5,998 bases of DNA from Lactobacillales bacterium (GTDB lineage: Bacteria > Bacillota > Bacilli > Lactobacillales > Vagococcaceae), in assembly GCA_015655485.1 (NCBI GenBank), contig JAATEZ010000257.1:1-5998 (forward strand), read 5' to 3'. Both the position numbers and the translations under genes were made by a program. Positions 5,223 to 5,998 of this stretch are shown here, piece by piece; the stretch's first letter is position 1; each line of letters begins with the position of its first letter. The notes beneath the pieces were generated by a model, which worked only from the letters and a program-made list of their open reading frames with translations, made no database searches and was not told the origin of the DNA.

Positions 5223-5786
5223 TCATTGAATGATTTCGACGTCTTTGTCAATAGCGAAAGGAGCCTCTTCGTTGATGCGGTCATAGAACATGATCCCGTT
5301 CAGGTGGTCTATCTCGTGCTGGACGACCATAGCTTCATAATTTTTTAGTCTGATTTTGTGTTTTTGGCCTTCTTTGTCTTGGTAAGAAATGGAAATACGA
5401 CTGTGTCTAACGACATATCCAGGGACATCCCGATCAACAGACAAACAGCCTTCACCGTCAGCTAAGCAGGCTTCTTGGACGGAATGGCTCAAAACTTTGG
5501 GATTATACATAATCATACTCAAACTAGGTTCGGGGTTTTCTTCGTCATTGCTGGGAACGTGCAGGACAATAATTTTTTTAGAAATATCTAGTTGCGGTGC
5601 AGCCAGCCCAACGCCGCCGCGCAGGTGATATTCTTCTGCTACAGCAGGATCTTGACTATTTTTTAAGAAAGTCAGCATTTCCTCTCCTAATTTTTTATCT
5701 TCATTAGATAAAGGAAAAGATACTTCCTTAGCAACGGCACGTAATGTTGGGTGACCTTCGCGGATGATGTCATCCATAGTGATCAT
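5223..5786 (-). CDS. def: Peptide deformylase
   Basis: This 187-residue metalloenzyme removes the formyl group from the initiator methionine of new proteins in the cytoplasm. All three catalytic motifs are intact: GVGLAAPQ (58-65), EGCLS (112-116, metal ligand Cys114) and QHEIDH (156-161, metal ligands His157 and His161, catalytic Glu158). Length and the insert between motifs 1 and 2 fit the Gram-positive type 2 class. ATG at 5784-5786 is chosen because AGGAG at 5796-5800 lies 9 bases upstream; the Met at codon 4 is the only nearby alternative and is too far from the RBS. It is transcribed leftward from an extended -10 promoter at 5815-5823. The stop codon is two bases from the repeat array, and the first strong terminator on its strand is 4824-4858, so its mRNA would carry the array as a 3' tail of about 370 bases. 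Confidence 0.97.
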   Translation of the reverse strand: MITMDDIIREGHPTLRAVAKEVSFPLSNEDKKLGEEMLTFLKNSQDPAVAEEYHLRGGVGLAAPQLDISKKIIVLHVPSNDEENPEPSLSMIMYNPKVLSHSVQEACLADGEGCLSVDRDVPGYVVRHSRISISYQDKEGQKHKIRLKNYEAMVVQHEIDHLNGIMFYDRINEEAPFAIDKDVEIIQ

Positions 5787-5814
5787 ATCTGTTCACTCCT
5801 TCTTTTTCGAATAT

Positions 5815-5823
5815 ATTGTACCA
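5815..5823 (-). promoter_or_regulatory. Extended -10 promoter of def
   Basis: On the minus strand the bases read TGGTACAAT, a TGn-extended -10, 28 bases upstream of the def start codon. No good -35 hexamer is visible at 16-18 bases. Confidence 0.55.
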
Positions 5824-5886
5824 CATTGAGAAAAAAAGAAATAGAAAGTTGTAATAAAAAACACAAAATCAAAATTTTTTCGGGAG

Positions 5887-5949
5887 TTTGACAGTTTCAT
5901 TTCAAAAAAATCGCTGAAAGCCTTGATAAGGGGTATTTTTTTTGTCAAA
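5887..5949. repeat. Separated inverted repeat TTTGACA / TGTCAAA
   Basis: TTTGACA at 5887-5893 and TGTCAAA at 5943-5949 are perfect inverse copies, extendable to nine of ten bases with the flanking GAG and TTC. They flank the middle of the def-divergent intergenic region. They may be regulator half-sites or coincidental -35-like sequences; neither has a matching -10. Confidence 0.35.
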
Positions 5950-5964
5950 TTCTCAATTCTATTG

Positions 5965-5993
5965 TTGAGTACTATTTAGTACTGTGGTATAAT
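5965..5993 (+). promoter_or_regulatory. Strong sigma-A promoter for a gene beyond the right edge
   Basis: TTGAGT (5965-5970), a 17-base spacer, and TATAAT (5988-5993) preceded by TGG at 5985-5987 (extended -10). This is the best promoter in the window. It points rightward, divergent from def; its gene is not visible. Confidence 0.85.
5968..5983 (+). promoter_or_regulatory. Candidate operator AGTACT-ATTT-AGTACT inside the right-hand promoter
   Basis: Two copies of the self-complementary hexamer AGTACT sit 10 bases apart (start to start) between -35 and -10, overlapping the last three bases of the -35. This position and symmetry suit a repressor dimer. I cannot assign it to a known regulator. 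Confidence 0.5.
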
Positions 5994-5998
5994 ATAAG

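Overview
The window looks like chromosomal DNA of an enterococcus or a close Lactobacillales relative. It is AT-rich, has strong AGGAG-type ribosome binding sites and sigma-A promoters with extended -10 elements, and its peptide deformylase strongly resembles the enterococcal enzyme. The genus call rests on remembered family resemblance, not on a search.

Layout: (1) 1-411 is the C-terminal sugar-isomerase (SIS) domain of a MurR/RpiR-type regulator cut by the window edge. (2) 586-1911 is a lactose/cellobiose-family PTS permease EIIC that the regulator probably controls, closed by a strong terminator at 2030-2067. (3) 2072-2432 is a compact one-gene unit (promoter, RBS, 76-aa ORF, terminator) for a small protein I do not recognise. 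(4) 2433-3023 has no intact gene. It holds what looks like the decayed 3' end of a minus-strand gene (2561-2795), several hairpins, a 9-bp direct repeat with 22-bp period, a terminator-like hairpin and the lrgA promoter. (5) 3024-4117 is lrgA-lrgB, overlapping by one base. (6) 4171-4767 is a wrecked AlkD-type DNA alkylation repair gene, followed by a bidirectional terminator at 4824-4858. (7) 4906-5221 is a tandem array of structured repeats: a nearly identical linker alternating with long hairpins whose arms differ in sequence but stay paired. (8) 5223-5786 (minus) is peptide deformylase, whose stop codon lies two bases from the last repeat. (9) 5787-5998 is a promoter region pointing both ways, ending in a near-consensus plus-strand promoter with a symmetric site between -35 and -10. 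The gene it drives is outside the window.

Functionally, the left part is a sugar-uptake locus (sensor-regulator plus permease, without EIIA or EIIB in view). The centre is the LrgAB membrane system, linked in other Firmicutes to murein hydrolase control and to pyruvate uptake. The right part is the translation-maturation enzyme deformylase. In some Firmicutes deformylase sits beside pyruvate dehydrogenase genes, so the truncated right-hand promoter might serve such an operon, but nothing in the window shows it. The most unusual items are the structured repeat array, the two gene ruins, and the control region upstream of lrgAB.
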